Positions 8,235 through 16,783 of a stretch of DNA of 64,000 nucleotides are shown here, piece by piece. The notes beneath the pieces were generated by a model. That model did not search any database and had not been told where the DNA came from. It saw only the letters and a program-made list of their open reading frames with translations. Positions within the stretch are counted from its first letter, which is position 1; each line of letters opens with the position of its first letter. The position numbers were made by a program, and so were the translations under genes. This DNA is from Berkiella sp964594635 (lineage in GTDB: Bacteria > Pseudomonadota > Gammaproteobacteria > Berkiellales > Berkiellaceae), in assembly GCA_964594635.1 (NCBI GenBank), contig CAZQMV010000003.1, positions 1 to 64,000 of the forward strand, in the 5' to 3' direction.

Positions 8235-8275
8235 ACAACCGCACGATGAAAAGTGCGGTTGTTGTTTCTGTCTTT
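8235..8275 (+). terminator. Rho-independent terminator
   Basis: ACAACCGCAC (8235-8244) and GTGCGGTTGT (8253-8262) form a perfect 10-bp stem with an 8-nt loop, followed by TGTTTCTGTCTTTT. It begins 6 nt after the stop codon of the gene ending at 8228. Confidence 0.9.
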
Positions 8276-8505
8276 TATCTTTTTTTACGATTTGCAGGTG
8301 TATCTGATTTTGCAAAATGCGCTGGCTTTGGGTTGCAAGGATTTTGTTGATTTCTCGCTAAAGCTTGCTGCCGCTGATGCAGCTCATAGGAGGAGGTCAG
8401 TTTTTTAGCTCCTGCTGGCTCTAACTCAAAAACAATCATTGCAGCTTGTACTATTAGGCCCAATTGCATTGTTGCATCAATTCTTCGTGGTCCATTTGCC
8501 GACAT
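8275..8505 (-). CDS. Small hypothetical protein, 76 residues
   Basis: Supported by a good ribosome site (AGAGG, about 7 nt before ATG at 8505) and by its fit between the terminator at 8235-8275 and the ddl region. The protein has one hydrophobic helix (about residues 13-27, LGLIVQAAMIVFELE) and a Gln/Asn/Lys-rich basic tail. I do not recognise it. Being short and compositionally biased, it could still be spurious. Confidence 0.5.
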   Translation of the reverse strand: MSANGPRRIDATMQLGLIVQAAMIVFELEPAGAKKLTSSYELHQRQQALARNQQNPCNPKPAHFAKSDTPANRKKR

Positions 8506-8573
8506 TGGTTACCTCTAATTAAACTTGTTAACTAAAACGCAGCCATGATACGCAATCAATTAGAAGAGTTCAA

Positions 8574-8606
8574 CCCGTCTTCGCTAGCATTGCTAGCTAC
8601 GTCGGG
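8574..8606. repeat. Short nested palindrome (CCGG-TAGC family)
   Basis: An inner stem GCTAGC/GCTAGC (8583-8588 and 8592-8597) sits within outer CCCG/CGGG arms (8574-8577 and 8603-8606). On the minus strand the order CCCG-ACGTAGC...GCGAAG-ACGGGTTG resembles the palindromes at 50404-50429 and 59305-59342. It lies just after ddl and could also act as its terminator. Confidence 0.5.
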
Positions 8607-8611
8607 CAGGC

Positions 8612-9736
8612 TTAAGAAGCAGAATGCAGTAACGGCTCCGCTTTTTCAGGTAATGCCACATCAGGACATAAATGAATAGCTTGCTTTGCAGCAAATTCTT
8701 CGTAAGCAAGATCTAACAGTTTAGAAATTAATGCTGTGTAACCTAAACCAGAAGCTTCCCACATTTTTGGATACATGCTAATTGCAGTAAAGCCCGGAAT
8801 AGAATTCAATTCATTCACATACACTTTGTTTTCTGGTGTCACAAAAAAATCGACTCGTGCAAATCCTTTGCATTCAACCACTTCAAAAGTACGAACGGCT
8901 AATTGACGCACTTCTTCTGTCACCATAGATGAAAGCTTAGCCGGTATCACAAGCTCTGCGCCATTGGGATCTAAATATTTGGCTTCATAGGAATAAAATT
9001 CATGATGTGGTATGACTTCGCCTACACAAGAAGCAACTGGATGCTGATTACCTAATACAGAACATTCCACTTCTTGACCTAGAAGATATTTTTCAATAAG
9101 CACTTTAAAGCTATAGAGAAATGCTTGTGAAACAGCCATTTCATATTGTTCTTTGGTACTGACTTTACTGATACCAACAGAAGAGCCCATCACTGAAGGT
9201 TTAATAAAGAGGATTTTTGAATCTAATTGTTTGGTCGCTTCTTCAAAACTTGGGATCGCATTTTTATCTTTAATGGTAATAAAGGGCGCGACTGCAATAC
9301 CATGCGTAGCCAATACTTGCTTGAGTATATCTTTATCCATACCCATTGCAGATGACAACACGCCTGATCCGACATAAGGAATGCTCATCATTTCTAACAA
9401 GCCTTGCAAAGTACCATCTTCACCCATTGGGCCATGCACCAGCGGAAAAGCAGCATCGATGGGGATCTGTTTACCCGATAACGTTAACAAAATGGTTTGT
9501 TCGGGCAAGCGCATCAACGTGCATAATTCACCCGTTAATAATATCTCGTCAAATTCTGCACTGTCGTTAAAAAACGCAGGCTCATTTAAAACATGCCAGC
9601 AGCCTTGGCGACTGATCACAATGGGGATCGGCGAAAAGGCTAACCTGTCCATTGCACTCACAATATTTCGAGCAGACATTAAAGACACTTCATACTCTGC
9701 AGACTTACCACCACAAATGACGAGTATATTTTTCAT
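8612..9736 (-). CDS. ddl: D-alanine--D-alanine ligase
   Basis: ATP-grasp enzyme that joins two D-Ala to make the dipeptide at the end of the peptidoglycan stem. The N-terminal signature NILVICGGKSAEYEVSLMSA, the HGPMGEDGTLQG motif (about residue 100), the ATP-grasp strand KPSVMGSSVGISKV and the C-terminal metal-binding RVDFF and NELNSIPGFT are all present. At 374 residues it matches the longer DdlA-like form. It lies outside the division cell-wall cluster, alone, behind a predicted promoter at 9756-9784, with GGGAG 5 nt before its ATG. Confidence 0.93.
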   Translation of the reverse strand: MKNILVICGGKSAEYEVSLMSARNIVSAMDRLAFSPIPIVISRQGCWHVLNEPAFFNDSAEFDEILLTGELCTLMRLPEQTILLTLSGKQIPIDAAFPLVHGPMGEDGTLQGLLEMMSIPYVGSGVLSSAMGMDKDILKQVLATHGIAVAPFITIKDKNAIPSFEEATKQLDSKILFIKPSVMGSSVGISKVSTKEQYEMAVSQAFLYSFKVLIEKYLLGQEVECSVLGNQHPVASCVGEVIPHHEFYSYEAKYLDPNGAELVIPAKLSSMVTEEVRQLAVRTFEVVECKGFARVDFFVTPENKVYVNELNSIPGFTAISMYPKMWEASGLGYTALISKLLDLAYEEFAAKQAIHLCPDVALPEKAEPLLHSAS

Positions 9737-9755
9737 GCCGCTCCCACCAGTCCAT

Positions 9756-9784
9756 ATTATTTAGTTGAATTGCAAATTTTGCAA
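9756..9784 (-). promoter_or_regulatory. Predicted promoter for ddl
   Basis: Read on the minus strand: TTGCAA (9784-9779), a 17-bp spacer and AATAAT (9761-9756), about 20 bp before the ddl ATG. The match is moderate. Confidence 0.4.
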
Positions 9785-9835
9785 GAAGATTATGTTACTT
9801 TAAATTGTACAAGCTAAAAGAGATCAGCACCAAAC

Positions 9836-11104
9836 TCATGAGTTTGATTTTGCTTTCTGAATCACTTTTTCTAGCGCATTGAGCCCTCGCTCAAGTGCTT
9901 TCATCTCAGGACCAAAACTGATTCGACTATATTGACCATATTGTGCGTACGAACGACGCTTTTCAGGGTTTACATCAAAAAAGACACCTGGCACCGTAAT
10001 GACTTTTTCATGCAAACCTGCTTCAAAAAACGCCATGCCATCGCGAATTGATTTCGGTAATTCTGACAAATTAGCCCAAATATAAAAAGAACCTTCCGGT
10101 TTCACTTCGACTTGTATGCCCATTTCTGTTAAGCGATGTAATGCATAATCACGTTTTTCTTGAAAGCAGGTTTGTAATGCTTTGGCTTCTTGTTTGACAT
10201 AACTTGGTTCTAATAAACGCACGACTTCTGTTTGAAAGGGGTTTGAAGCACCACCATCTAAAAATGAACCTGCGCTGGCAATATTCTCAATCACATCTTT
10301 TGGCCCCAGTGTCCAACTGATCCGCCAGCCTGGATAACGCCAATTTTTGGTTAATCCATCAACAATAATAATCGGATCGCTGTTAACGTCATCAACAAAT
10401 TGCGCTGCTGAATTGGTTGGTGGAAAATCAGCCCCCGTGGGTGCGTCATAAATATAATGAGAGTAAAATTCATCTAAAATAAGCGAACAATGTAACGTTT
10501 TAGCCAATTGCACCCACTCATTGAGCAATTCTCCTCTCATGACTTGCCCGGTTGGATTACAAGGATTACTCATCAGCAAAGCTTGTAACCCTCGACCCAT
10601 AATTTCTTTTTTGATCAGATCAACCGGCACTTTATAACCAAACTCAGGCGATAGTAAAATGGGGATTGGAATAAAAGCCTTAAAAACACTGAGCAATTCT
10701 TCATAAGCCGTATAGTCTGGCAAAAAATGCCCCATGTTGATGTTGCCTAATGCTGCAACAATCCGTGTCAATGCAACACGCCCACCACCACTAATACTCA
10801 CATTTTCCCAAGTATATTGAGATTTTTTGTCTTTACGATAAAGTGCATTATAAAGTTCAGCTACTTTTTGACACAACGCTTTTTGACCTGTCACGGGCGC
10901 ATATTCATGCTGACTCATGTCAATTGTTAATTGCTCAATGCGTTTACAAGCACCTGGAATATGATTAGTTTGTGGTGCACCTTGGCCTAGATTTACCCAA
11001 CCATTATCTTGCAAGTGATAACCCATCGCTTGCGCGCGATGCATAACATAGATAACCCCTGTTCGAGGTACTTTTCTAAATCCAGGGGCATGTTGCTGTG
11101 TCAT
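9836..11104 (-). CDS. PLP-dependent aminotransferase, class I/II
   Basis: Fold type I aminotransferase of 422 residues. Visible features are the SGGGRVALTRI cofactor-phosphate loop (about 105-115), NPCNPTG at 180-186, DEFY at 211-214 (Asp to the pyridine nitrogen), the Schiff-base Lys253 in DGLTKNWRYPGWR, and Arg in YSRISFGPE near the C-terminus for the substrate carboxylate. Family members transaminate amino acids such as aspartate, alanine or aromatics; the specific substrate cannot be told. AAGGA lies about 9 nt upstream of the ATG. It is divergent from miaB. Confidence 0.85.
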   Translation of the reverse strand: MTQQHAPGFRKVPRTGVIYVMHRAQAMGYHLQDNGWVNLGQGAPQTNHIPGACKRIEQLTIDMSQHEYAPVTGQKALCQKVAELYNALYRKDKKSQYTWENVSISGGGRVALTRIVAALGNINMGHFLPDYTAYEELLSVFKAFIPIPILLSPEFGYKVPVDLIKKEIMGRGLQALLMSNPCNPTGQVMRGELLNEWVQLAKTLHCSLILDEFYSHYIYDAPTGADFPPTNSAAQFVDDVNSDPIIIVDGLTKNWRYPGWRISWTLGPKDVIENIASAGSFLDGGASNPFQTEVVRLLEPSYVKQEAKALQTCFQEKRDYALHRLTEMGIQVEVKPEGSFYIWANLSELPKSIRDGMAFFEAGLHEKVITVPGVFFDVNPEKRRSYAQYGQYSRISFGPEMKALERGLNALEKVIQKAKSNS

Positions 11105-11138
11105 GAGTTGATCCTTGGTGGTCTTAAAAACTGCCTAC

Positions 11139-11167
11139 CTATCAAATTATATAGCATCCCCTGTCAA
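11139..11167 (-). promoter_or_regulatory. Predicted promoter for the aminotransferase
   Basis: On the minus strand: TTGACA (11167-11162), a 17-bp spacer and TGATAG (11144-11139), 35 bp upstream of the ATG at 11104. The -35 is perfect; the -10 is weak, and an alternative TATAAT within the spacer is too close to this -35. Confidence 0.4.
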
Positions 11168-11218
11168 AACTCGTTAAAATTTAGCTTTGATTTTATTGAT
11201 CTGAGGTTTTTCAAGATA

Positions 11219-12541
11219 GTGAGCAAGCAGTTATATATAGAAACCTGGGGTTGCCAGATGAATGAGTACGACTCCAAGCGAATGGCAGAACTACTTGAAT
11301 CAACCCATGGCCTAAAGTTAGTAAACTCTCCCGATAATGCAGATGTCTTACTCATGAATACTTGCTCAATTCGTGAAAAGGCCCAAGAAAAAGTTTTCTC
11401 AGAGTTAGGTCGTTGGCGCGCCATCAAAGAAATCCGTCCTGACATCGTTATTGGTGTGGGTGGCTGCGTTGCTTCTCAAGAAGGTGAGTTAATTCGGAGC
11501 CGTGCACCATATGTCGATGTGGTGTTTGGCCCACAAACGTTGCATCGTTTACCTATGCTGATTAATGCGGTTAAACGTGATGGCAAACCGGCAATTGATG
11601 TCAGCTTTCCTGAAATTGAAAAATTCGACAAATTACCTGATCCTAAAGTAGAAGGCCCCTGTGCATCGGTTTCTATTCAAGAAGGTTGCAGCAAATATTG
11701 CACTTATTGCATTGTGCCTTATACCCGCGGTGAAGAAGTGAATCGTCCGTTTGATGATGTGATTGCGGAGATTGCTCATCTTGCATCGAATGGCGCTAAA
11801 GAAATCACACTCTTGGGTCAAAATGTGAATGCTTATCAAGGCCCCATGCATGATGGACACACTGCCGACTTAGGATTACTCATACGCTTTGTTGCTAAAA
11901 TCGACGGCATTGAACGGATCCGTTTTACCACTTCACATCCTAAAGAATTTTCGCCCAGTCTTATTGAAGCTTATCGCGATGTCAAAAAGCTCGCCAGTCA
12001 ATGTCATTTACCCGTACAAAGTGGCAGCGATCGTATTCTAAATTTAATGGGAAGAGCACACACTGTTTTAGAATATAAATCTAAAATTAGACAATTAAGA
12101 CTCGTGCGTCCTGATATTTGCATTTCTTCCGATTTTATTGTGGGTTACCCAGGAGAATCCGACCAAGATTTTGCTCAAACATTGGAACTGGTAAAATCAA
12201 TAGGATTTGATCAATCTTACAGCTTTATGTTTAGCCAACGCCCTGGAACGCCTGCAGCCAATTTACCCGATCAAATACCCCTTGATATCAAAAAACAACG
12301 TTTACAAATTCTCCAAGATCTTCTGTTATCCCAATCGGTACAAATCAGCCAAAACATGGTTGGTAGCGTTCAATCTGTGCTCGTGACAGGTTCATCAAAG
12401 AAAATGAGCGATGAAATGACTGGCCGCACTGAAAACAACCGTATCGTGAATTTTAAGGGCGATAACAGTTTAATAGGCAAAATCGTGCCAATACACATCA
12501 CAGAATCTAGCCGTATTTCATTAAAGGGAGAAATAAAATAG
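11219..12541 (+). CDS. miaB: tRNA-2-methylthio-N6-dimethylallyladenosine synthase MiaB
   Basis: Radical-SAM methylthiotransferase that thiomethylates i6A37 in tRNAs reading U-starting codons. The N-terminal UPF0004 domain carries TWGCQMN, NTCSIREKA and GGCVAS, whose Cys bind the auxiliary cluster; the radical-SAM loop is GCSKYCTYC (C-x3-C-x2-C); a short TRAM-like region ends the protein. The start was set at GTG 11219, giving MSKQLYIETWGCQMN, as in other MiaB proteins; the frame is open upstream but runs into the opposite gene. The GAGG about 12 nt upstream is a distant ribosome site. The protein has 440 residues, slightly shorter than the 474 of E. coli. It heads a conserved run with ybeZ, ybeY, corC and lnt. 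Confidence 0.95.
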   Translation: MSKQLYIETWGCQMNEYDSKRMAELLESTHGLKLVNSPDNADVLLMNTCSIREKAQEKVFSELGRWRAIKEIRPDIVIGVGGCVASQEGELIRSRAPYVDVVFGPQTLHRLPMLINAVKRDGKPAIDVSFPEIEKFDKLPDPKVEGPCASVSIQEGCSKYCTYCIVPYTRGEEVNRPFDDVIAEIAHLASNGAKEITLLGQNVNAYQGPMHDGHTADLGLLIRFVAKIDGIERIRFTTSHPKEFSPSLIEAYRDVKKLASQCHLPVQSGSDRILNLMGRAHTVLEYKSKIRQLRLVRPDICISSDFIVGYPGESDQDFAQTLELVKSIGFDQSYSFMFSQRPGTPAANLPDQIPLDIKKQRLQILQDLLLSQSVQISQNMVGSVQSVLVTGSSKKMSDEMTGRTENNRIVNFKGDNSLIGKIVPIHITESSRISLKGEIK

Positions 12542-12570
12542 CCAGGGAGAGTTACCAAATGGAAGTGTAT

Positions 12571-12694
12571 ATACTCGAACCAGTTTGGCTTTAGGCGAGG
12601 CACCAAGCCATCGAACGAAGGAATGTATACCATATACACGACTGATGTGAGATGGCGCAGGTAACAAAGCATAAAGCCAAAATGGAAAGAGTAT
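12571..12694 (+). repeat. ERIC-like imperfect palindrome, copy B
   Basis: 124 bp filling most of the miaB-ybeZ gap. Terminal arms ATACTC...TTTGGCTTTAGGC and GCATAAAGCC...GAGTAT are inverted. The core has GAAGGAATGTATACC, a TATAC/GTATA-type inverted motif, then GACTGATGTGAGATGGCGCAGGTAAC. Orientation is as in copies A, C and D. Confidence 0.8.
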
Positions 12695-12731
12695 GAATAT
12701 ATGTGCTTAAATAGGAATAGGGCAAACAATA

Positions 12732-13787
12732 ATGGTAATGGATGTTAACAACAAGTTGAGCGAGAAAATCAGTTCGTGTGAAATTTCACTAAGCCCTGTT
12801 GATAATCGCAGGCTTATGAATTTATGCGGTCGTTTTGATGAACATTTACGACAAATTGAACGAAGACTTAACGTTGAAATCAATAACCGTGGCAGCGTGT
12901 TTCAAATCTTAGGCGAAAGAGATGCCGTTCATACCGCCCATAACCTCATCAATAAGCTTTATACACAAACTGAAAATGGCGAAGAATTAACCCCAGCCAA
13001 AGTGCATTTGTTATTGCAAGAAAGTTACCAAAAACTTGAAAAGAGCAAACAAAAATCTTCACCCGCTGAAGAAGCACCACTTCAACAACATAGTGCCTCT
13101 TCTTCTGAAGTCGCTATTAAAACGCCCAAAGGGACCATTAAACCGCATAGTAAGAATCAACGCCTTTATCTCAAAAATGTACTCTCTCACGATGTTAATT
13201 TTGGTATAGGCCCTGCAGGTACTGGTAAAACTTATCTGGCTGTCGCTTGTGCTGTTGCTGCCTTAGAATCTGAAAAAGTAAAGCGCATTATTTTAGTTCG
13301 CCCCGCCGTTGAAGCAGGTGAGCGCCTCGGATTTTTACCGGGTGATTTAAGCCAGAAAATCGATCCTTATTTAAGACCTTTATATGACGCATTATATGAA
13401 ATGCTTGGGCCCGATCGCGTTATTAAATTAATTGAACGCAATATCATTGAACTTGCGCCTTTAGCCTACATGCGCGGACGCACGCTCAATGATGCTTTCA
13501 TTATTTTAGATGAAGCGCAAAACACCACAACCGAACAAATGAAAATGTTCTTAACCCGACTTGGTTTTGGTTCAACGGCGGTTATCACAGGTGACATCAC
13601 ACAGGTCGATTTACCCGGCGGTGTTAAATCAGGACTGAAACAAGCTATTCATGTTTTGCAAAACATTCCTGGCATGAGTTTTACTTTTTTTGAATCAGGT
13701 GACGTTGTGCGTCATCCATTAGTGCAAAAAATTGTTGAAGCTTACGAAATATTTAACAGCACGATACCCCCACGGGGTGACAAGTGA
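12732..13787 (+). CDS. ybeZ: PhoH-like ATPase YbeZ
   Basis: PhoH-family P-loop ATPase of 351 residues, linked to ribosome and RNA quality control beside YbeY. The N-terminal 80 residues contain a KH-like fold, then an acidic/Ser-rich linker (about 103-125). The ATPase core has Walker A GPAGTGKT at 160-167 and Walker B FIILDEAQN around Asp260, with the ITGDITQVDLPG sensor motif. The start is ATG 12732; ATG 12738 is equally possible. It overlaps ybeY by 4 bp, so the two are coupled. Confidence 0.93.
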   Translation: MVMDVNNKLSEKISSCEISLSPVDNRRLMNLCGRFDEHLRQIERRLNVEINNRGSVFQILGERDAVHTAHNLINKLYTQTENGEELTPAKVHLLLQESYQKLEKSKQKSSPAEEAPLQQHSASSSEVAIKTPKGTIKPHSKNQRLYLKNVLSHDVNFGIGPAGTGKTYLAVACAVAALESEKVKRIILVRPAVEAGERLGFLPGDLSQKIDPYLRPLYDALYEMLGPDRVIKLIERNIIELAPLAYMRGRTLNDAFIILDEAQNTTTEQMKMFLTRLGFGSTAVITGDITQVDLPGGVKSGLKQAIHVLQNIPGMSFTFFESGDVVRHPLVQKIVEAYEIFNSTIPPRGDK

Positions 13788-14251
13788 CCATTGAAGTCGA
13801 CATTCAATACGCAACGGACTTTATGAACTGCCCAGATGCAAGCACGATCCAGCAATGGATCGCTGCTACCCTGGCCAAGTTTAAACAACATTACGCTTTG
13901 TCATTAAAAATTATTGATGAAGATGAAATGACAATGTTAAATTTTCATTATCGACAAAAGAAAAAACCAACGAATGTATTATCATTTCCTTGCCAACTAC
14001 CAATCGAGGTCCGCGGTGATATGCTTGGAGATATTGCTATCTGTGCCCCAGTCGTTAATCAAGAAGCGATAGAGCAAGCCAAACCTTTGCAGGCACATTT
14101 TGCTCACATGGTCGTGCATGGTGTTTTGCATCTATTAGGTTTTGATCATGAAAATGATGAAGATGCAAACAACATGGAGCTACTGGAAATTTCGATTTTA
14201 GAGTCATTAGGTTTTAAAGACCCCTACGGAGTTCACATCACTCATGAGTGA
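13784..14251 (+). CDS. ybeY: Endoribonuclease YbeY
   Basis: Zinc-dependent single-strand endoribonuclease for 16S rRNA 3'-end maturation and late 70S quality control. It has 155 residues. The metal site is HGVLHLLGFDH, with His112, His116 and His122; the conserved PTNVLSFP element lies at 62-69 and GDIAIC follows. The GTG start at 13784 overlaps the ybeZ stop, and the 3' end overlaps corC by 8 bp, giving an unbroken ybeZ-ybeY-corC coupling. Confidence 0.95.
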   Translation: MTIEVDIQYATDFMNCPDASTIQQWIAATLAKFKQHYALSLKIIDEDEMTMLNFHYRQKKKPTNVLSFPCQLPIEVRGDMLGDIAICAPVVNQEAIEQAKPLQAHFAHMVVHGVLHLLGFDHENDEDANNMELLEISILESLGFKDPYGVHITHE

Positions 14252-15095
14252 CGAAGAGAATAAAAGCGAACCAACACCTTCTTTACTAGAACGTGTCAGC
14301 GGAGCTTTTGCGGCCAAACCAAAAAATCGTACGCAACTGCTGACGCTTTTAAGACAAGCTCAACAAAATGAATTGCTTGATCTTGATTCTTTGCGCATGA
14401 TTGAAGGCGTTATGCAAGTCGCTGAAATGAGCGTTAGCGAAATTATGATCCCTCGTGCAGAAATGGTGGTTGTTCCCAAAGAGGCTACGCTAAATGAAAT
14501 TTTACCCATTGCTTTAAAATCTGGCCATTCACGCTTTCCTGTGATTGGTGAAAATAAAGACGAAGTGATCGGCATTTTATTAGCTAAAGATTTACTCAAT
14601 TTTTATCTCGAAGGAAACACCGAACGTTTTTCGATTAAAGAGATCTTGCGACCTGTGGTTTTCATTCCTGAAAATAAAAGACTCAATATTTTGCTCAATG
14701 AGTTCCGCAAAAATCGTAACCATATCGCAGTGATCGTTGATGAATATGGTGGCGTGAGTGGTTTGGTTTCTATTGAAGACGTATTAGAACAGATTGTAGG
14801 CGAAATTGAAGATGAACATGATATTGATCGCGATGTTTACATTCGTAAACACAAAGATGGGTATTATTCAATTAAAGCCACTACTCCAATTGAAGATTTT
14901 AATGAATTTTTTAGCACTAACTTAAAAGACGATGAATACGATACGATTGGCGGCCTGGTGCTACAAGGACTAGGTCACCTGCCCAAACGTGGCGAATCCA
15001 TTATGATAGAAAATATTCCATTCAAAGTTTTAAGAGCGAACAGCCGCCGCATTCAATTGCTGCAAACCACATTAACACCTCCTGAGAAATCATAA
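14244..15095 (+). CDS. ybeX: CBS-domain protein CorC/YbeX
   Basis: Cytosolic protein of 283 residues with two CBS motifs (about 65-190, including MIPRAEMV and DEYGGVSGLVSIEDVLEQIVGE) and a C-terminal CorC/HlyC domain (about 205-280, with TIGGLVLQGLGHLPKRGE). CBS pairs bind adenine nucleotides. It is historically tied to magnesium/cobalt efflux, and in this operon context to ribosome maturation with YbeY. It overlaps ybeY by 8 bp and is followed after 19 bp by lnt. Confidence 0.93.
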   Translation: MSDEENKSEPTPSLLERVSGAFAAKPKNRTQLLTLLRQAQQNELLDLDSLRMIEGVMQVAEMSVSEIMIPRAEMVVVPKEATLNEILPIALKSGHSRFPVIGENKDEVIGILLAKDLLNFYLEGNTERFSIKEILRPVVFIPENKRLNILLNEFRKNRNHIAVIVDEYGGVSGLVSIEDVLEQIVGEIEDEHDIDRDVYIRKHKDGYYSIKATTPIEDFNEFFSTNLKDDEYDTIGGLVLQGLGHLPKRGESIMIENIPFKVLRANSRRIQLLQTTLTPPEKS

Positions 15096-15114
15096 ATAAG
15101 AAAAAGAGCACGCT

Positions 15115-16650
15115 ATGATCGAATCCCTCAAAAAATGTAAACCTTATATCCCCTTTATATTGGCATTCTTGGGTGGTGCTGTCATGCCGTATGGGTTTGC
15201 TCCCTACGAAATTGCCTCAGCCAGCATTGCATCCATTATTCTCTTATTGTGGTGTCTTGGTAAAAAATCAAAGAAGAGTGCCTTTTTAGTAGGGCTATGT
15301 TACGGCTTGGGCATGTTTGGCACCGGTGTGAATTGGGTCTATGTCAGCATTCATAATTTTGGTGGTGCCGCTCCCCCACTCGCCATGTTCATTACGGGCT
15401 TATTTATTTTGGCACTCAGCCTTTTTCCCGCCGTTAAGGCATATTTACTGATTTATTGTTTTCCTAAAAACAATAGTCTGCGCACCATAGTCGCTTTCCC
15501 AGCATTATGGGTCGCATTTGAAATATTGCGTGGTTGGCTGTTGACAGGTTTCCCTTGGCTCTATATGGGCTATTCACAAATGGGGAACCAATTGGTTACG
15601 TTTGCCCCCCTTGGCAGCGTCTGGTTAGTGTCTTGGGCTGGCGTATTTACGGCAAGTATCCTTTATTGTTATGTCAATTATTTCTATCTCCATCAACACA
15701 ATAGAAGGTACTTGAGCGTACTCTTTGGATTATTATTAGTTGTCTGGGGCAGTGCTTTCAGTTTACGACAAATGGTCTGGACTCATCCAACACTGAAAAA
15801 GCTCAATGTCACTTTAGTTCAAGGAAACATTGCACAGCTGTTGCGCTGGGATCCAGAATATATCGCACATATCATCGAGATCTACCAAACCCTCACGACA
15901 ACAGCTTTAGCTAAGGAAGCTGAGAATGATGTCATCATATGGCCAGAGGGTGCAATCCCTGTGCCATTGCCGTTATCACAATCACTTTTTAACGATATGG
16001 CCAACATTTTACAATCGCGCAATATGGCATTGATTTCGGGTGTCCCCACGCAACTCAGCGATAAAACCAGTTATTACAATACGCTTGTTGTGGCAGGCGC
16101 TGGAAGTGGCGTTTATTACAAACGACATTTAGTGCCTTTTGGAGAATATGTTCCTTTTGAAAAGCAGTTACGCGGTATGATCGCCTTTTTTAATTTGCCT
16201 ATGTCAAATTTTATTGAAGGGCCCAAAAATCAAGGGCCATTGATCGTTAAAGATTTTCGATTCGCTCCAGCGATTTGCTATGAAATTGCTTACCCAATTT
16301 TTGTTCAAGAAATGAGTAAAAATGCCAATGCCATTTTAACCGTTAGCAATGACACCTGGTTTGGTAAATCGATTGGCCCATTTCAACATCTGCAAATGGC
16401 GCAATTTAGAGCCATTGAAACAGGGAAATATGTTGTGCGTGCCACCAATACCGGTTTAACGGCGATTATCGATAACCGCGGTAAAATCATTAATATCGCG
16501 CCCCAATTTGAGCCCGCTTACATTACTTCAGAAGTTGTGGCCTATGAAGGTAACACGCCTTGGGTGCGTTTTGGTATTTGGCCACTGTTGATTGCTTTAA
16601 CGGTGGTATTGAGTGGTGCCTTACTCTGGGAAACCAGCCATAAAGATTAA
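15115..16650 (+). CDS. lnt: Apolipoprotein N-acyltransferase
   Basis: Inner-membrane enzyme that adds the third acyl chain to the N-terminal Cys of lipoproteins. It has 511 residues: about six membrane segments in 1-220, a periplasmic nitrilase-fold domain (about 228-480) and a final membrane helix (about 485-505). The catalytic triad is visible: Glu278 in WPEGAIP, Lys336 in YYKRHLVPFGEYVPFE and Cys388 in APAICYEIAYP. Its products include the LptE and RlpA lipoproteins encoded nearby. A ribosome site is not obvious; AAGAG lies about 9 nt upstream. Confidence 0.95.
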   Translation: MIESLKKCKPYIPFILAFLGGAVMPYGFAPYEIASASIASIILLLWCLGKKSKKSAFLVGLCYGLGMFGTGVNWVYVSIHNFGGAAPPLAMFITGLFILALSLFPAVKAYLLIYCFPKNNSLRTIVAFPALWVAFEILRGWLLTGFPWLYMGYSQMGNQLVTFAPLGSVWLVSWAGVFTASILYCYVNYFYLHQHNRRYLSVLFGLLLVVWGSAFSLRQMVWTHPTLKKLNVTLVQGNIAQLLRWDPEYIAHIIEIYQTLTTTALAKEAENDVIIWPEGAIPVPLPLSQSLFNDMANILQSRNMALISGVPTQLSDKTSYYNTLVVAGAGSGVYYKRHLVPFGEYVPFEKQLRGMIAFFNLPMSNFIEGPKNQGPLIVKDFRFAPAICYEIAYPIFVQEMSKNANAILTVSNDTWFGKSIGPFQHLQMAQFRAIETGKYVVRATNTGLTAIIDNRGKIINIAPQFEPAYITSEVVAYEGNTPWVRFGIWPLLIALTVVLSGALLWETSHKD

Positions 16651-16783
16651 TCAAAATGTTTGGTGCCTGGCTAACTACTAGGCATCATTCCACAAGCAAC
16701 GATTTCCCATTCAGATGCCAAATGATATCATTCTTCCAACACAGCTTGGTCCATATGCCATTTAACCTAATTAATAAGATATT

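Noticed and set aside
9381..9764. 127-residue plus-strand frame opposite ddl
   Set aside because: It is antisense to a fully conserved ddl gene and has no ribosome site.
16651..16783. Possible leader or T-box-like control before leuS
   Set aside because: No run of Leu codons, no T-box consensus, and only weak hairpins; gammaproteobacteria do not normally use T-boxes.
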